From assembly GCA_964538575.1 (NCBI GenBank), contig CAZIGG010000077.1, positions 1 through 15,276 of the forward strand: a stretch of 15,276 bases of DNA, in the 5' to 3' direction. Position 1 is the stretch's first letter. Each line of letters opens with the position of its first letter. Source of the DNA: UBA2336 sp964538575. GTDB lineage: Bacteria; Bacteroidota; Bacteroidia; Cytophagales; Cyclobacteriaceae. Below are positions 14,474-15,276 of the stretch, piece after piece. The notes beneath the pieces are model-generated. The model had not been told where the DNA came from. It searched no databases and worked only from the letters and a program-made list of their open reading frames with translations. Both the position numbers and the translations under genes were made by a program.

Positions 14474-15276
14474 TCATAGCTCATTCAGCAGTCCAGGGTC
14501 AACCTGAAACGGCATAATAACGTTCAGCAAGTTATTTTCCTTTAGCACTGACGCCATCGCCTGTAAGGCACCAGAATTCCTTGCCCAGGCTCTCCTGGAA
14601 ACACCATTCAGCACATCGTAATATAACATACTTCTCAACTTCATAAGAGCGTCATCTGATCCATCAAGGACCAACCCAAAGCCTCCGTTGATAACTTCAC
14701 CCCATCCTACCCCGCCTCCATTGTGAATCGACACCCAGGTAGCTCCACGGAAAGAGTCACCAATAACATTATGAATAGCCATGTCGGCAGTGAACTTAGA
14801 GCCATCATAAATGTTTGATGTTTCGCGATACGGGCTGTCTGTTCCGGATACATCGTGATGATCACGCCCTAAAACAACCGGACCAATTGTACCTTTTCGG
14901 ATAGCATCGTTGAAGGCTTCTGCAATTTTTATTCTGCCAGTCGCATCCGCATATAAAATCCGGGCTTGTGATCCCACTACAAGTTTATTTTGTTTTGCCT
15001 GTTTGATCCAGTTTATATTGTCATCCAACTGACCCTGAATTCCAGCAGGAGCAGTCTTCCTGATTTCCTCCAAAACATGTTGTGCAATCAGGTCGGTCTG
15101 ATCAAGATCCTCCGGTTTACCCGAAGTACACACCCAGCGGAATGGTCCGAAACCGTAATCAAAACACATCGGCCCCATAATATCCTGCACATAAGACGGG
15201 TATTTAAAATTGATTCCGTCCTTTGCCATCACCTCCGCGCCTGCACGCGATGATTCAAGTAAAAACGCGTTACCAT
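14474..15276 (-). CDS. hutU: Urocanate hydratase, C-terminal part (cut by right edge)
   Basis: The frame is open to the right edge, and 266 residues are visible, beginning GNAFLLESSRAGAEVM. The GTG at 15232 is internal and not a start, since the residues before it match urocanase. Urocanase performs the second step of histidine degradation, turning urocanate into imidazolone propionate with tightly bound NAD+. Visible segments are F-K-Y-P-S-Y-V-Q-D-I-M, FGPFRWVC (Cys at 15128-15130, in the position of the active-site Cys of the PROSITE motif F-Q-G-L-P-x-R-I-C-W), GSQARILYADATGR, LGRDHHDVSGTDSPYRET and WVSIHNGGGVGWGEVINGGF. The wording of these motifs resembles the long animal-type urocanase more than the Pseudomonas/Bacillus type. 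It ends with a TGA at 14474-14476. No other hut gene is in the window. Confidence 0.96.
   Translation of the reverse strand, partial: GNAFLLESSRAGAEVMAKDGINFKYPSYVQDIMGPMCFDYGFGPFRWVCTSGKPEDLDQTDLIAQHVLEEIRKTAPAGIQGQLDDNINWIKQAKQNKLVVGSQARILYADATGRIKIAEAFNDAIRKGTIGPVVLGRDHHDVSGTDSPYRETSNIYDGSKFTADMAIHNVIGDSFRGATWVSIHNGGGVGWGEVINGGFGLVLDGSDDALMKLRSMLYYDVLNGVSRRAWARNSGALQAMASVLKENNLLNVIMPFQVDPGLLNEL

Noticed and set aside
14335..14517. 60-codon plus-strand ORF near the urocanase stop
   Set aside because: It overlaps the urocanase 3' end antisense, with no promoter box and no protein-like composition.

Overview
The window looks like a draft-assembly fragment (probably a scaffold, since it carries a 100-N gap) from a member of the Bacteroidota, most likely a Cytophagales-type bacterium. 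Three things point there. Several genes are preceded by TAnnTTTG boxes, the -7 element of this phylum. There are three small outer-membrane beta-barrel genes, two of them PorT/OMP_b-brl type. The protein families (long Prc protease, large ABCG-like transporter, urocanase of the long type) also fit. Base composition is moderate and coding density is high. I see no mobile element, CRISPR array, tRNA or rRNA.

Left block (1-6638, all minus strand): a lipoprotein cut by the left edge, a 1030-aa ABCG-like ATP-binding/permease fusion with a TerB-like N-terminus, a periplasmic tail-specific protease (Prc/CtpA, S41), and a membrane protein with a four-cysteine zinc-ribbon-like domain. The last two are 52 bp apart and may be co-transcribed.

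Middle block (6723-8544): a 50-aa protein of a type I associate with Bacteroidota, then a poorly resolved stretch with a 100-N gap. The gap is flanked by an exact 55-bp duplication, so it is probably artificial. Next come a 75-aa unknown ORF, a convergent MazG-like NTP pyrophosphohydrolase, and a divergent His-rich one-helix membrane protein. A 9-bp inverted repeat lies between the two divergent genes.

Right-centre block (8692-12315, plus strand): a beta-carbonic anhydrase 21 bp upstream of a SulP anion transporter, probably a bicarbonate-handling pair, then tyrosyl-tRNA synthetase closed by a strong bidirectional terminator.

Right block (12366-15276, minus strand): three consecutive outer-membrane beta-barrel genes and the C-terminal 266 residues of urocanate hydratase (histidine degradation), cut by the right edge.

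Most of the window is ordinary chromosomal housekeeping and envelope DNA. I found no clear novel defence or mobile system. The least explained part is 6876-8544.
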